Positions 1 to 8,789 of a DNA stretch of 64,000 nucleotides are shown piece after piece. The DNA is from Kribbella flavida DSM 17836 (GTDB lineage Bacteria > Actinomycetota > Actinomycetes > Propionibacteriales > Kribbellaceae). How positions within the stretch are numbered: the stretch's first letter is position 1; each line of letters begins with the position of its first letter. The notes beneath the pieces were generated by a model, which searched no databases, was not told where the DNA came from, and was given only the letters and a program-made list of their open reading frames with translations. Where the stretch lies: contig NC_013729.1 of assembly GCF_000024345.1 (NCBI RefSeq), positions 6,758,001 through 6,822,000 on the forward strand, written 5' to 3'. Made by a program: the position numbers and the translations under genes.

Positions 1-1
1 C

Positions 2-586
2 CCGTACGCGCCGTCGTTCCACGCCAACTTCCGGTACTTCGAGTCCGGCGGCGACTGGTGGTTCGGCGGCGGCCTCGACCTGACGCCGATGTACGGCTTC
101 GCCGAGGACGGCCGGCACTTCCACCGGACCCTGGCGGCCTGGTGCGCCCGGCACCCGGACGCGCCGTACGAGCAGTGGAAGGCGGAGTGCGACCGCTACT
201 TCACCATCCCGCACCGGCGCGAGATGCGTGGTCTGGGCGGCGTCTTCTTCGACCGCCTCAGCACTCCCGCCGCCCCTGCCGTGGTTGCCGACGGCATCGA
301 CACGCTCGAGCCGGCCTACCTGCCCCTGCTGGACCGCCGCTGCCACCTCCCGTACGGCGACCACCAGCGCGCCTGGCAGTTGCACCGCCGCGGCCGCTAC
401 GTGGAGTTCAACCTCGGCTACGACCGCGGCACCCGATTCGGCTTGCAGACCAGCGCCAACATCGAGGCTGTACTCGTCTCCCTGCCGCCGCACGCCACCT
501 GGACCTACGACCACAGCCCCGCCCCCGGCAGCCCCGAAGCGGCCACCCTTGCCCTGCTCCAGCCCCGGGACTGGATCACTGCCTGA
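2..586 (+). CDS. hemF: Oxygen-dependent coproporphyrinogen III oxidase (HemF), 3' part
   Basis: Cytosolic enzyme that oxidatively decarboxylates coproporphyrinogen III to protoporphyrinogen IX in heme synthesis. The reading frame is open from base 2, so the N-terminus lies outside the window. Seen: the family core FGGGLDLTPMYGF, the GLGGVFFD block, and RRGRYVEFNLGYDRGTRFGLQT near the C-terminus. It ends with the SPEA...RDW tail typical of HemF. About 194 residues are visible of a usual 300 or so. The next gene starts about 35 bases downstream. HemF is unusual in Actinobacteria, most of which use the coproporphyrin-dependent route, so the presence of this gene is noteworthy. Family assignment is very sure. 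Confidence 0.95.
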   Translation, partial: PYAPSFHANFRYFESGGDWWFGGGLDLTPMYGFAEDGRHFHRTLAAWCARHPDAPYEQWKAECDRYFTIPHRREMRGLGGVFFDRLSTPAAPAVVADGIDTLEPAYLPLLDRRCHLPYGDHQRAWQLHRRGRYVEFNLGYDRGTRFGLQTSANIEAVLVSLPPHATWTYDHSPAPGSPEAATLALLQPRDWITA

Positions 587-620
587 GACCGACGGCAAAC
601 CGGGTGACCGGCGGCGCCGG

Positions 621-1124
621 ATGCGAAATGCTGTGCTGGTGATCGAGCTACGGGAACTGACACCGGACGACTGGAAAGACTGGCGCGAGCTCCGGCTCGC
701 GGCACTGACCGACGCCCCGACCGCCTTCGGCGCCCGGTACGCGGACTGGGCCGACGCCGCGGAGGACCGCTGGCGGGCCCGGCTCGCGCTGCCCGGCTCG
801 TACAACCTGATCGCTGTGCTCGACGGCGAGCCGGCAGGCATGGCCAGCGGCTTGCCCTCCCACGACGAGCCCGACGTACGCGAACTGGTGTCGATGTGGA
901 TCACGCCGGCTGCTCGCGGCCGGGGAGTCGGCGACCGGCTGATGACCGCGGTCGAGACCTGGGCCCGGTCGGCCGGCGCCCGGGCCGTCGAGCTGTCGGT
1001 TGTCGAGGGCAACGAGAAGGCGCACGCGCTCTACCTGCGCCACGGCTACCAGCTGACCGGCAAGTCCGGCGGACCGATGCCCGACGGCATCCACCGCGAG
1101 CTCGTGCTGCGCAAGCAGTTGTAG
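621..1124 (+). CDS. GNAT family N-acetyltransferase
   Basis: Probable acetyl-CoA-dependent N-acetyltransferase of about 167 residues; the substrate cannot be told from sequence. The acetyl-CoA binding motif A is seen as ELVSMWITPAARGRGVGDRL, followed by the typical VVEGNEKAHALYLRHGY segment and the LVL end. The ATG at 621 is chosen because it follows the hemF stop; GTG at 639 is an in-frame alternative just before the conserved IELRELTPDDW start. It lies 34 bases after hemF on the same strand and may be co-transcribed, though nothing in the family links it to heme. Confidence 0.88.
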   Translation: MRNAVLVIELRELTPDDWKDWRELRLAALTDAPTAFGARYADWADAAEDRWRARLALPGSYNLIAVLDGEPAGMASGLPSHDEPDVRELVSMWITPAARGRGVGDRLMTAVETWARSAGARAVELSVVEGNEKAHALYLRHGYQLTGKSGGPMPDGIHRELVLRKQL

Positions 1125-1133
1125 ATTCCCGGT

Positions 1134-2294
1134 ATGCCCGACTGGATCAGCACACCCCTCGGCCCCGAGCTCGTCCGCGGCACCGTCGAGCTGGAGCGCA
1201 CGCCGTACGGCCTGCTTCCGCATCGGCTGGCGGCCTCGGGCCGGCGGCAGAACACCGACGGCCAGCTGGCGATGGCGGAAGCGCAGCCGTCGGGGGTGCG
1301 GCTCGCGTTCCGGACCACCGCCACCGCGATCGAGCTCGACGTGCTGCCGACGAAGATGGCGTACGTCGGCGCGCCGCCCCGGCCGGACGGCGTCTACGAC
1401 CTGCTGGTCGACGGCGAGCTGACGGCCCAGACCGTCGCGACCGGCGGCAACCTGCTCACGATCGACTTCACCGCCGGGACCCGCGAGACGACCCCGGGTC
1501 CGGCGGCCACGATCGAGTTCTGCGGTCTGCGGCCCGGGGACAAGGACGTCGAGATCTGGTTGCCGCACAACGAGATCACCCAGCTCGTCGCCCTGCGCAC
1601 CGATGCTCCGGTCCAGCCGGCGCCGGACGGCGGCCGCCGGACCTGGCTGCACCACGGCAGCTCGATCAGTCACGGTTCCAACGCCGACAGCCCGACCCGG
1701 ACCTGGCCCGCCGTCGCGGCCCGGCTGGCCGGCGTCGAGCTGGTCAACCTCGGCTACGGCGGCAGCGCCGTGCTGGACCCGTTCACCGCGCGCACGATCC
1801 GCGACCTGCCGGCCGACCTGATCAGCGTCAAGCTCGGCATCAACATCGTGAACACCGACCTGATGCGGCTGCGCGCTCTGGGCCCGGCCGGGCACAACTT
1901 CCTCGACCTCATCCGCGACGGCCACCCGGCCACGCCGCTGCTGGTGATCTCCTCGATCTACTGCCCGATCCACGAGCACACGCCGGGGCCCGGCGCCCCC
2001 GACTTCGCCGACGGCCAGGTCCGGTTCCGCGCCACCGGCGATCCCGCCGAGGTGCCCGCCGGCAGGCTCACCCTCACCGTCATTCGCGAGGAGCTGGCCC
2101 GGATCACCACAGCCCGTGCCGCCGACGACCCCAACCTGCACCACCTCGACGGCCTCGCCCTGTACGGCGAAGCCGACCACGCCGAGCTCCCGCTGCCCGA
2201 CCGCCTCCACCCCGACACCGCCACCCACCAGCGCATCGCCGAGCGCTTCGTGCACCACGCCTTCGGCGACGGCCCGTTCGGCGTACGGCGCTGA
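1134..2294 (+). CDS. SGNH/GDSL-family hydrolase
   Basis: Predicted esterase/lipase-like hydrolase of 386 residues with no signal peptide, so probably cytosolic. The N-terminal half (about residues 1-165) looks like a beta-sandwich accessory domain. The catalytic half starts at WLHHGSSISHGS, where Ser177 sits at the GDS position. A GIN block (KLGINIVN) and the final DRLHPDT block with Asp356 and His359 complete the SGNH signature. The start lies 9 bases after the preceding acetyltransferase. This two-domain plan resembles carbohydrate esterases, but the substrate is not evident. Confidence 0.82.
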   Translation: MPDWISTPLGPELVRGTVELERTPYGLLPHRLAASGRRQNTDGQLAMAEAQPSGVRLAFRTTATAIELDVLPTKMAYVGAPPRPDGVYDLLVDGELTAQTVATGGNLLTIDFTAGTRETTPGPAATIEFCGLRPGDKDVEIWLPHNEITQLVALRTDAPVQPAPDGGRRTWLHHGSSISHGSNADSPTRTWPAVAARLAGVELVNLGYGGSAVLDPFTARTIRDLPADLISVKLGINIVNTDLMRLRALGPAGHNFLDLIRDGHPATPLLVISSIYCPIHEHTPGPGAPDFADGQVRFRATGDPAEVPAGRLTLTVIREELARITTARAADDPNLHHLDGLALYGEADHAELPLPDRLHPDTATHQRIAERFVHHAFGDGPFGVRR

Positions 2295-2309
2295 CCGAGT
2301 GGGCACCGG

Positions 2310-2639
2310 GTGGGCATGCCGACCGACGGACCGCCGCGGACGCCCGACGGCCACCATGTCGTCATCGCGGGCCGGAAGTGGCGAGCCACCGACCCCGCGA
2401 TCCCGCCGGACGTGCGGAGCGAACTGCAGCGGGCGTTGATGGCAGCCCGCCGGGCCGTCGGCGCAGCGCTGCGCGCCAAGGACTCCGCCGCGGAGCGGCA
2501 GGCCAGGACCCGGGTGCAGACGGCCAAGGTCGCTCTCGGAGAACGCGGAGTCCCTTGGTGGGAGCAGACCGAGCAGGAGCGTGAGCACCGGTGGACGACC
2601 GGTCTGCGCCAACTCACCGACGAGCACGACGCGCCCTGA
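2310..2639 (+). CDS. Small conserved actinobacterial protein
   Basis: A 109-residue soluble protein. It begins with a short Pro-rich segment, then HHVVIAGRKWRATDPAIP, followed by a helical Ala/Arg-rich segment and GERGVPWWEQTEQER. I recognise the pattern as a conserved actinobacterial family that databases sometimes label biopolymer transporter Tol; no transport feature is visible and the function is unknown. The start is GTG 2310 or ATG 2316. It follows the SGNH gene by 15 bases, and a strong hairpin follows. Confidence 0.7.
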   Translation: MGMPTDGPPRTPDGHHVVIAGRKWRATDPAIPPDVRSELQRALMAARRAVGAALRAKDSAAERQARTRVQTAKVALGERGVPWWEQTEQEREHRWTTGLRQLTDEHDAP

Positions 2640-2663
2640 GTCCGAGCAGCCCCCGACAACAGC

Positions 2664-2699
2664 GAAGGGCCGCACCCCGCCCCCGGGATGCGGCCCTTC
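2664..2699. terminator. Bidirectional hairpin terminator
   Basis: A perfect 11-bp stem (2664-2674 with 2689-2699) with a 14-base loop lies between two convergent genes. There is no long U-tract, as is usual in high-GC actinomycetes. Confidence 0.8.
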
Positions 2700-2711
2700 A
2701 GATCAACGGTG

Positions 2712-4274
2712 TCAGCCGATGTGTACGGCCGGCTTGCCGTCGCCGGCGAGGTCCTTCGCCTTCACGGACAGGCCGATCAGGGTGATCAGGGCCGCACCGA
2801 TCAGGATGAAGCCGGAGACCATGAACGCCTGGGTGAAACCGTGCGTCGTGGCCGCCGCGGTGAGCTGCCCCTCGAGCTCCTTGAGCTGCGTCGGCGACTG
2901 CCCCGACTCGGCGGCCTTCTGCAGGCCGGGAGCGAGCTCGGCGAACCGGTCCTTGATCGCGTTGGTGGAGACCGTGCCCAGCAGCGCCAGGCCGATCGCA
3001 CCACCGATCTGCTGGACCGTGTTCAGCACCGCCGACCCGACGCCGGAGTCCTCGTTCGCGACCCCGGACACCGCGGTCAGCGTGAGCGGCACGAAGATCA
3101 GCCCCATGCCGAACGACAGCAGCAGGATGTACGGCAGCAGGTGCGTCCCGTACGACGAGTCGATCTCGAGCTGGGCGAAGCCGTACATGCCGCCGGCGGC
3201 CAGTGCGGCACCCGCCCCCGCGATCCAGCGCGGGTCCATCCGGGCGATCAGCGTCGAGCCGACCTGCGCCGCGACCACGATGCCGAAGCTGAACGGCAGG
3301 AACGCGAAGCCGGTCTTCAGGGCGCTGTAGCCCATGATGTTCTGGATGTAGATGCCGAGGAAGTAGAACATCGAGAACATCGCGGCACCGACGATCAGCA
3401 TCACGAAGAAGCTGACCCCGCGGGTCCGGTCGGCCAGGATCCGGAACGGCATCAGCGCGTGCCGGGACCGGGCCTCGATCGCCAGGAACAGCGCGATCAG
3501 CGCCACGCCGCCGATGATGAAGGCCAGCGTGACCGGGTCGCCCCAGCCCTCCTCGGCCGCGTGCGTCAGGCCGTAGACCAGGCCGGTCAGACCGACCGTG
3601 CCGGTGATCGCGCCGGGCAGGTCGAACTTGCCGCTCTGCCGGGCCGACTCACCGAGGTACCGGATCGCCAGCACCGCGACGATCAGGCCGATCGGGGTGT
3701 TGATGAAGAACGTCCAGCGCCACGACGCCTCGGTCAGCGCGCCACCGAGGATCAGGCCGACCGCGGCACCCGCGCCGGACATCGCGGCGTACACGGCCAT
3801 CGCGCGGTTGCGCTCCTTGCCGGCCGGGAAGGTGGTGGTGATCAGGGCCAGCGCGTTCGGTGAGGCGGCGGCAGCCGCGACGCCCTGCAGGATCCGGCTG
3901 GCCAGCAGGATCGTCTCGTTCTGCGCGATGCCGCCGATGAACGAGGCGATGCCGAACAGCACCACGCCGAACATGAACACCTTGCGGCGGCCGAGGATGT
4001 CACCGATCCGGCCCCCGAGCAGCAGCAGGCCACCGAAGGCCAGCGCGTACGCGTTGACCACCCACGGCAGCGTCTCGTTGCTGAAACCGAGATCGTTCTG
4101 GATGTGCGGCAACGCGATGTTGACGATGGTGCCGTCCAGCACCACCATCAGCTGCGCCATGCTGATCAGCGCGAGCGCGATACCGAGGTTGCGGTGACCG
4201 TGAGCCGGCGGCTCGGTCACGGAGTCGACCGGCCGCTCCTGCGGCGGCTCGGCCTTCACGACGTCTTCGGACAT
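2712..4274 (-). CDS. MFS transporter, DHA2 (14-TM) drug:H+ antiporter
   Basis: Integral membrane exporter of 520 residues, proton-driven, of the EmrB/QacA type. Seen: the first helix with LDGTIVNIALPHIQNDL, the GGRIGDILGRRK loop motif, the ASRILQGVAAA segment, and 14 predicted hydrophobic spans with a long central pair. The start ATG follows the TetR gene by 62 bases on the same strand, so both are likely one transcript. The role is probably efflux of a lipophilic drug or metabolite sensed by that TetR protein; the substrate is unknown. Confidence 0.92.
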   Translation of the reverse strand: MSEDVVKAEPPQERPVDSVTEPPAHGHRNLGIALALISMAQLMVVLDGTIVNIALPHIQNDLGFSNETLPWVVNAYALAFGGLLLLGGRIGDILGRRKVFMFGVVLFGIASFIGGIAQNETILLASRILQGVAAAAASPNALALITTTFPAGKERNRAMAVYAAMSGAGAAVGLILGGALTEASWRWTFFINTPIGLIVAVLAIRYLGESARQSGKFDLPGAITGTVGLTGLVYGLTHAAEEGWGDPVTLAFIIGGVALIALFLAIEARSRHALMPFRILADRTRGVSFFVMLIVGAAMFSMFYFLGIYIQNIMGYSALKTGFAFLPFSFGIVVAAQVGSTLIARMDPRWIAGAGAALAAGGMYGFAQLEIDSSYGTHLLPYILLLSFGMGLIFVPLTLTAVSGVANEDSGVGSAVLNTVQQIGGAIGLALLGTVSTNAIKDRFAELAPGLQKAAESGQSPTQLKELEGQLTAAATTHGFTQAFMVSGFILIGAALITLIGLSVKAKDLAGDGKPAVHIG

Positions 4275-4336
4275 GCTGGTGAGATCCCCTCTTGGGTGTT
4301 ACTGGCTTGACGGTCGCCGACCGGCCCCTCAACCGG

Positions 4337-4951
4337 TCAGCTCGCCTGCGGCCCCCGCGCCGCAGGCAGGATCACGTGATCGATCACGCGAAGGATCAGG
4401 TCTTCGGTCGGCTCGACGCCGAGCACGAAGGCGTGGTGGATGATGACGGCCGGCAGCGTGCTGGCCAGCAGCTCGACGTCGACGTCGGCGCCGATCTCGC
4501 CGCGCTCGACCGCCCGCTCGTACACCTGGCTGACGACCGCCAACCGCGGCTTGAGGAAGCGCTCCTGGAACGCGCGCTGCAGATCGTCGTCGCGGTGCAG
4601 GGCAGTGAGCAGCCCGGCCGTCACCGACATCGGCATCTCGTCGGTGAAGCCGCCCTCGTCACAGGCCAGCGCGATCAGGTCGCCGCGCAGGCTGCCGGTG
4701 TCGACGCCGTCCGGCACCGGACACCCCTTGGCCCGGCTGATCGCGTCGACCACCAGCTCGGCCTTGGTCGACCAGCGCCGGTACAGCGTCGCCTTGCTCG
4801 CCTTGGCGGCCGTGGCCACCGCGTCCATCGTCAGCCGGTCGTACCCCAGCTCCGCGACGATGTCGACACAGGCGTCGAGGATCTCCTCCTCGCGCCCGCC
4901 CTCGATCCGGGGACGCTGGCGCGGTCCGGCCTCGGCAACTTCGGTCATCAT
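4337..4951 (-). CDS. TetR/AcrR family transcriptional regulator
   Basis: Repressor of 204 residues. The N-terminal helix-turn-helix is clear: EILDACVDIVAELGYDRLTMD followed by AATAAKASKATLYRRW. The C-terminal ligand domain is variable and ends with AFVLGVEP...VDHVILPA. The open frame extends to ATG 5002, but that start would lie inside a 17-base palindrome. The ATG pair at 4951/4948, just before TEVAEAG, is the better start. It lies upstream of the DHA2 pump gene on the same strand and very likely autoregulates the pair. Confidence 0.88.
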   Translation of the reverse strand: MMTEVAEAGPRQRPRIEGGREEEILDACVDIVAELGYDRLTMDAVATAAKASKATLYRRWSTKAELVVDAISRAKGCPVPDGVDTGSLRGDLIALACDEGGFTDEMPMSVTAGLLTALHRDDDLQRAFQERFLKPRLAVVSQVYERAVERGEIGADVDVELLASTLPAVIIHHAFVLGVEPTEDLILRVIDHVILPAARGPQAS

Positions 4952-4981
4952 CACCCTGTGTGATCGATACGCAACGGATAG

Positions 4982-4998
4982 AACGAAACGGTTTCGTT
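4982..4998. promoter_or_regulatory. Probable TetR operator
   Basis: Perfect inverted repeat with 8-base arms (AACGAAAC / GTTTCGTT) around a single G. It lies about 30 bases upstream of the preferred TetR start, in the expected promoter position. It is inferred to be the autoregulatory operator of the TetR-MFS pair. Confidence 0.65.
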
Positions 4999-5112
4999 TC
5001 ATCGATCACTCTACGACTCATGTGAAGGAATGCACAAGCGAATTTCCCGTGAATCCCTCAGCCGTCCGGGTCACTCTGCGTACCACTTCACCACTGGTAC
5101 GCACAAGCAGCA

Positions 5113-5141
5113 GGCCCCGCCGACAGCTCGTCGACGGGGCC
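5113..5141 (-). terminator. Hairpin after the cytochrome maturation operon
   Basis: Arms GGCCCCG and CGGGGCC with an inner CGAC/GTCG pairing, one mismatch and a 5-base loop. It lies just downstream of the DUF4229 gene, the last gene of the minus-strand operon. Confidence 0.6.
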
Positions 5142-5154
5142 CGCGGGACCGGCT

Positions 5155-5406
5155 TCAGTCCTGGTCCTCGGCCTTCCGGGAGGCTTCCAGCCGGGCCGAC
5201 ATGCGCGCCGCCCGCCGCTCGATGTTGGCCGCCAGCCGGTCGCGCGCGGCCCGCAGCACGAAGATCGACAGGATCGAGGACACGATCAGCGCCAGCAGCG
5301 CGATCGGAAAGACGGTCAGCCAGCTGTTCAGCGCGAACCACAGCACCGCGAAGCACGCGGCGAAGAGCGCCAGCCGCAGCCCGGTGTAGACAGCGAACTC
5401 CTTCAT
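5155..5406 (-). CDS. DUF4229 family membrane protein
   Basis: An 83-residue protein with two hydrophobic helices (about residues 8-28 and 32-52), followed by a charged Arg/Ala-rich helix ending KAEDQD. The pattern fits DUF4229, a small actinobacterial family of unknown function. It starts one base after the ccsB stop, so it is translationally linked to the cytochrome c maturation genes. Its position suggests a membrane accessory role, but nothing in the sequence shows one. Confidence 0.75.
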   Translation of the reverse strand: MKEFAVYTGLRLALFAACFAVLWFALNSWLTVFPIALLALIVSSILSIFVLRAARDRLAANIERRAARMSARLEASRKAEDQD

Positions 5407-5407
5407 C

Positions 5408-6418
5408 TCACACTCCGGCGTAGGAGTGCAGACCGCTGACCAGCAGGTTCACACCGACGAAGTTGAAGATGAAGACCACCCAGCCCACGATCGCGATCGT
5501 CGCGGCCCGGCTGCCGCGCCACCCGGCGGTCGCCCGGGCGTGCAGGTAGGCGGCGTACACCACCCAGGTCACCAGCGACCAGACCTCCTTGGGGTCCCAG
5601 CCCCAGTACCGGCCCCAGGCGTACTCGGCCCAGATCGGGCCGGCCACCAGCACGCCGAAGGTCCACAGCGGGAAGGCGAACGCGAGCACCTTGTACGCCG
5701 TACCGTCCATCGCCTCGGCGGTCGGCAGCCGGCGCAGCGACGCCGGCATCGTGCCGCCCGCGAGCACCTTGCGCTCGGCGCGGGACTTCACCAGGTAGAG
5801 GATCGAGGCGAGTCCACCGATGGTGAAGGCGCCGCCGGAGATGGCCGCGGCGGCGACGTGGATGACGAGCCAGTACGAGTGCAGGGCGGGGACGAGCGGA
5901 CCGGCCGGGGTGTAGAGCGCGAGCGTCGCCAGGCCGAGCACGGCCGCGACGACGAGGGTGACGCCGAGGCCGAGCCACTGCAGCTTGTAGCGGTGCACGA
6001 AGAGCAGGTAGACCGCGGTGACCGCGAGCGAGGTCGAGATCGTGAACTCGTACATGTTGCCCCACGGCGCCCGCTCGGCGGCCAGCCCGCGGGTCAGCAC
6101 GCCGGCCAGGTGCAGCACGAAGGCCAGGTAGGTCAGCAACAGCCCCACGCGGCCGGCGGCCTCCGCGCGCGGGGACGCGGTGACGTCGGACGCCGAACCC
6201 GTCGACGAGGCCCCGGCACCGGACGTCACCGTGCTGCCGGTGGACGCACCGGCGGCGCCGACCAGGACCGGCGCGGCCTCGGTGTCGTCTGCCTGCTCGA
6301 CGGCCACGGCACGGCTCATCGCCCACTCCAGCGCGTGGGCCATCATCGCCAAGGCGTAGATGACGGTGGCCGTCGGGATGACCAGGTTGGAGACTTGCGC
6401 GAAGCTCTCCGGGCTCAT
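5408..6418 (-). CDS. ccsB: Cytochrome c biogenesis protein CcsB (CcsA/ResC type)
   Basis: Membrane subunit of the system II cytochrome c synthase, which carries heme across the membrane and attaches it to apocytochrome c with ResB. The 336-residue protein has about eight hydrophobic spans and the heme-handling tryptophan-rich motif YAWGRYWGWDPKEVWSL, with flanking conserved His residues. A Ser/Thr/Gly-rich linker of about 40 residues lies after the first span. Its start overlaps the resB stop by four bases (ATGA), which indicates coupled translation. Confidence 0.95.
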   Translation of the reverse strand: MSPESFAQVSNLVIPTATVIYALAMMAHALEWAMSRAVAVEQADDTEAAPVLVGAAGASTGSTVTSGAGASSTGSASDVTASPRAEAAGRVGLLLTYLAFVLHLAGVLTRGLAAERAPWGNMYEFTISTSLAVTAVYLLFVHRYKLQWLGLGVTLVVAAVLGLATLALYTPAGPLVPALHSYWLVIHVAAAAISGGAFTIGGLASILYLVKSRAERKVLAGGTMPASLRRLPTAEAMDGTAYKVLAFAFPLWTFGVLVAGPIWAEYAWGRYWGWDPKEVWSLVTWVVYAAYLHARATAGWRGSRAATIAIVGWVVFIFNFVGVNLLVSGLHSYAGV

Positions 6419-8031
6419 GACTGCTCCTGCGGGGTTGGGCCGGCGGGGCCTGCATCAACGGTGTTCAGTGCGCGGGCGATGGCGTGGACCTCGTCGCCGA
6501 GTCCCCGCTCGGGACCACGGTCCAGACCTGCGACCTCGACCACGGTACGCCCGTGCTCGGTCCGCACCCGCACCCAGGTCCGGCGCGGGTGCACGAACAG
6601 CGTGCCCATCAGACCGAGGATCGCGAGCGAGATGCCCAGCAGCGCCAGGTTCAGCCCCGGGGTCTGGCTGACCTGCAACTTCACCCAGCGCTGGTAGGAC
6701 TCGAACGTCAGCGAGCCACGGTTCTCCGGCAGGTCGATGCTCTGCCCGGGCGCCAACTGGAACCGCAGCTTGTCGCCCAAGCCGTCGTCGAACTGGGTGA
6801 GCTTTTCCTTGTCGAGCTGATAGACCGACTGCGGCTTGCCGTCCTCGGCGACCGGCCGGCCGTAGTACGCGGTCATCACCAGCGCCGGGTTGAGCGCGTC
6901 GGGGAAGACCGAGACCGGGCCGCGCTCGTCGATCACCGCGGTCGGCAGGAAGAAGCCCTCGAAGCCGAGCTGGGCCGGCCTGGCGTCAGGGGCCTTGATC
7001 ACTCCGAACGAGGAGAAGTTGCCGTCCTGCGGCAGGAACGGCGCCGGTCCGGAGAACGCGACCTCGCCCTTGCCGTCGCGCACCGTCACCCGGGGCGCGT
7101 AGCCGTGGCCGAGCAGGTGCACGCTGGCGCCGTCCACCTTCAGCGGATGGTTGACGCGGAGGTCGTAGGACTTCTCCGCCGACTCCGGGGTTTCCTGGTA
7201 CGTGATGCCGGCGTTGAACTCGCGCGCCGCGCCGCGCTGCGGACCGTCCTCCTGGAACCGCACCGTGAAGTCCTGCACGGCGAGCGAGAACGGCGGCAGG
7301 TCGTCGGCGCTGAACACCCGGCCGGGGGTGAAGTCGTCGTACTGCGCCACCGAGTTCGAGAATTCGTTGCCTACAACAACGATCACGGTGCCGCGGTAGC
7401 CGAACAGCGCACCCCAGGCGACACCGACCAGCGCCAGGATCAGGGAGAAGTGGAAGAGCAGGTTGCCGGCCTCCCGCAGGTAGCCGCGCTCGGCGCCCAG
7501 GCCACCGGCGTACGTCTCGACCCGGAACCGGCGCCGGCGCAACTCCTGCCGGGCCAGCTCCAGCACCGCCTCGTCGTCCGCCGCGTCGAGCGTGAACTTC
7601 TCGTACTGCGGAAGCCGGTGCAGGTTGCGGGGAGGCTGCGGCGGACGGGCCCGGAGCGCGGTCAGGTAGACCCGCAGCCGCGGCACCACACAGCCGATCA
7701 GCGAGATGAACAGCAGCAGGTAGATCGCCGAGAACCAGGCCGACGTGTAGACGTCGAACAGTCCGAGCTTGTCGTAGAACGGCGCGAGCTTCGGGTGCTG
7801 CTCGAAGAAGTCGGAGACCTTGACCGGGTCGATCGAGATCTGCGGGATCAGTGAGCCCGGGACCGCGCCGAGGGCCAGCAGGAACAGCAGCACCAGGGCG
7901 GTGCGCATCGAGGTGAGCTGACGCCAGGACCAGCGCAGCCAGCCGACCAGGCCGAGGGCCGGCGGGTCGGTGCTCTCCGGGGGCTTGCCGCCGGGCATGG
8001 TGGCCTCGGCGCGTTCCTTCACGTCGCTCAT
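6415..8031 (-). CDS. resB: Cytochrome c biogenesis protein ResB
   Basis: Partner of CcsB in system II cytochrome c maturation, 538 residues. Three hydrophobic spans occur near the N-terminus (WRQLTSMRTALVLLFLLALG, then FSAIYLLLFISLIGCVVPRL, then LLFHFSLILALVGVAWG). A large extracytoplasmic domain follows, with a last span near LNLALLGISLAILGLMGTLF. This is the standard ResB/Ccs1 topology. It begins one base after ccdA ends and overlaps ccsB, so the three genes are tightly coupled. Confidence 0.94.
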   Translation of the reverse strand: MSDVKERAEATMPGGKPPESTDPPALGLVGWLRWSWRQLTSMRTALVLLFLLALGAVPGSLIPQISIDPVKVSDFFEQHPKLAPFYDKLGLFDVYTSAWFSAIYLLLFISLIGCVVPRLRVYLTALRARPPQPPRNLHRLPQYEKFTLDAADDEAVLELARQELRRRRFRVETYAGGLGAERGYLREAGNLLFHFSLILALVGVAWGALFGYRGTVIVVVGNEFSNSVAQYDDFTPGRVFSADDLPPFSLAVQDFTVRFQEDGPQRGAAREFNAGITYQETPESAEKSYDLRVNHPLKVDGASVHLLGHGYAPRVTVRDGKGEVAFSGPAPFLPQDGNFSSFGVIKAPDARPAQLGFEGFFLPTAVIDERGPVSVFPDALNPALVMTAYYGRPVAEDGKPQSVYQLDKEKLTQFDDGLGDKLRFQLAPGQSIDLPENRGSLTFESYQRWVKLQVSQTPGLNLALLGISLAILGLMGTLFVHPRRTWVRVRTEHGRTVVEVAGLDRGPERGLGDEVHAIARALNTVDAGPAGPTPQEQS

Positions 8032-8032
8032 C

Positions 8033-8776
8033 TCACACCGCCGACCCGAAGTTGCTGACCCACTGGCGCAGATCGGCGGTCATCGCATCCCACACTCCTG
8101 TCAGCAGCAGCAGGCCCACCGCGATCATCAGCACGCCACCGATCCGGATCACCAGCAGCTGGTGCCGGCGGACCCAGGCCACCGCACCGAGCATCCGGCG
8201 GAAGGCCAGCGCCGCGACGATGAACGGGATGCCCAGCCCGAGGCTGAACACCGCAGCCAGCACCGCGCCCCGGCCGGTACTGCCCTCGGTGGTCGCCAGG
8301 TTCATCACCGTGCCCAGCGTCGGGCCGATGCACGGCGTCCAGCCGAAGCCGAACAGTACGCCGAGCAGCGGCGCCGCCGCGATCCCGACCGCGGGCACCC
8401 GGTGCACCCGGACGTCGCGCTGCAGGAACCCGAATCCGCCCAGGAAGACCAGTCCGAGCACGACGGTCGCCCCGCCGAGCACCCGGGTGATCACCGTCTG
8501 GTGGTCCAGCAGCGCGTTGCCGATGGCGCCGAACACGACACCGGTCAGGATGAAGACGGCGGAGAAGCCGGCCACGAACAGCCCCGTGCCGGCCAGCATC
8601 CGGCCGCGGCGCTCGGAGCCGAGCTCGGCCGCGGACAGCCCGGTCACGTAGGACAGGTAGCCGGGCAGCAACGGCACGACGCAGGGCGAGAAGAACGAGA
8701 TCGTCCCGGCCAGCACCGCGATCGGCAGTGCCACCAGCATCGAGCCCGTCATCGACTCCGCGAACCACTCACCCAT
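8033..8776 (-). CDS. ccdA: Thiol-disulfide transporter CcdA
   Basis: Membrane protein of 247 residues that passes reducing electrons from cytoplasmic thioredoxin to an outside thioredoxin-like protein, keeping apocytochrome c cysteines reduced. The two redox cysteines are seen in FFSPCVVPLLPGY (Cys32) and GFGWTPCIGPT (Cys149), with six hydrophobic helices arranged as two repeats. It lies 13 bases after the thioredoxin-like lipoprotein, its likely partner, and directly before resB. Confidence 0.95.
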   Translation of the reverse strand: MGEWFAESMTGSMLVALPIAVLAGTISFFSPCVVPLLPGYLSYVTGLSAAELGSERRGRMLAGTGLFVAGFSAVFILTGVVFGAIGNALLDHQTVITRVLGGATVVLGLVFLGGFGFLQRDVRVHRVPAVGIAAAPLLGVLFGFGWTPCIGPTLGTVMNLATTEGSTGRGAVLAAVFSLGLGIPFIVAALAFRRMLGAVAWVRRHQLLVIRIGGVLMIAVGLLLLTGVWDAMTADLRQWVSNFGSAV

Positions 8777-8789
8777 CAGCCGGCGCCCA

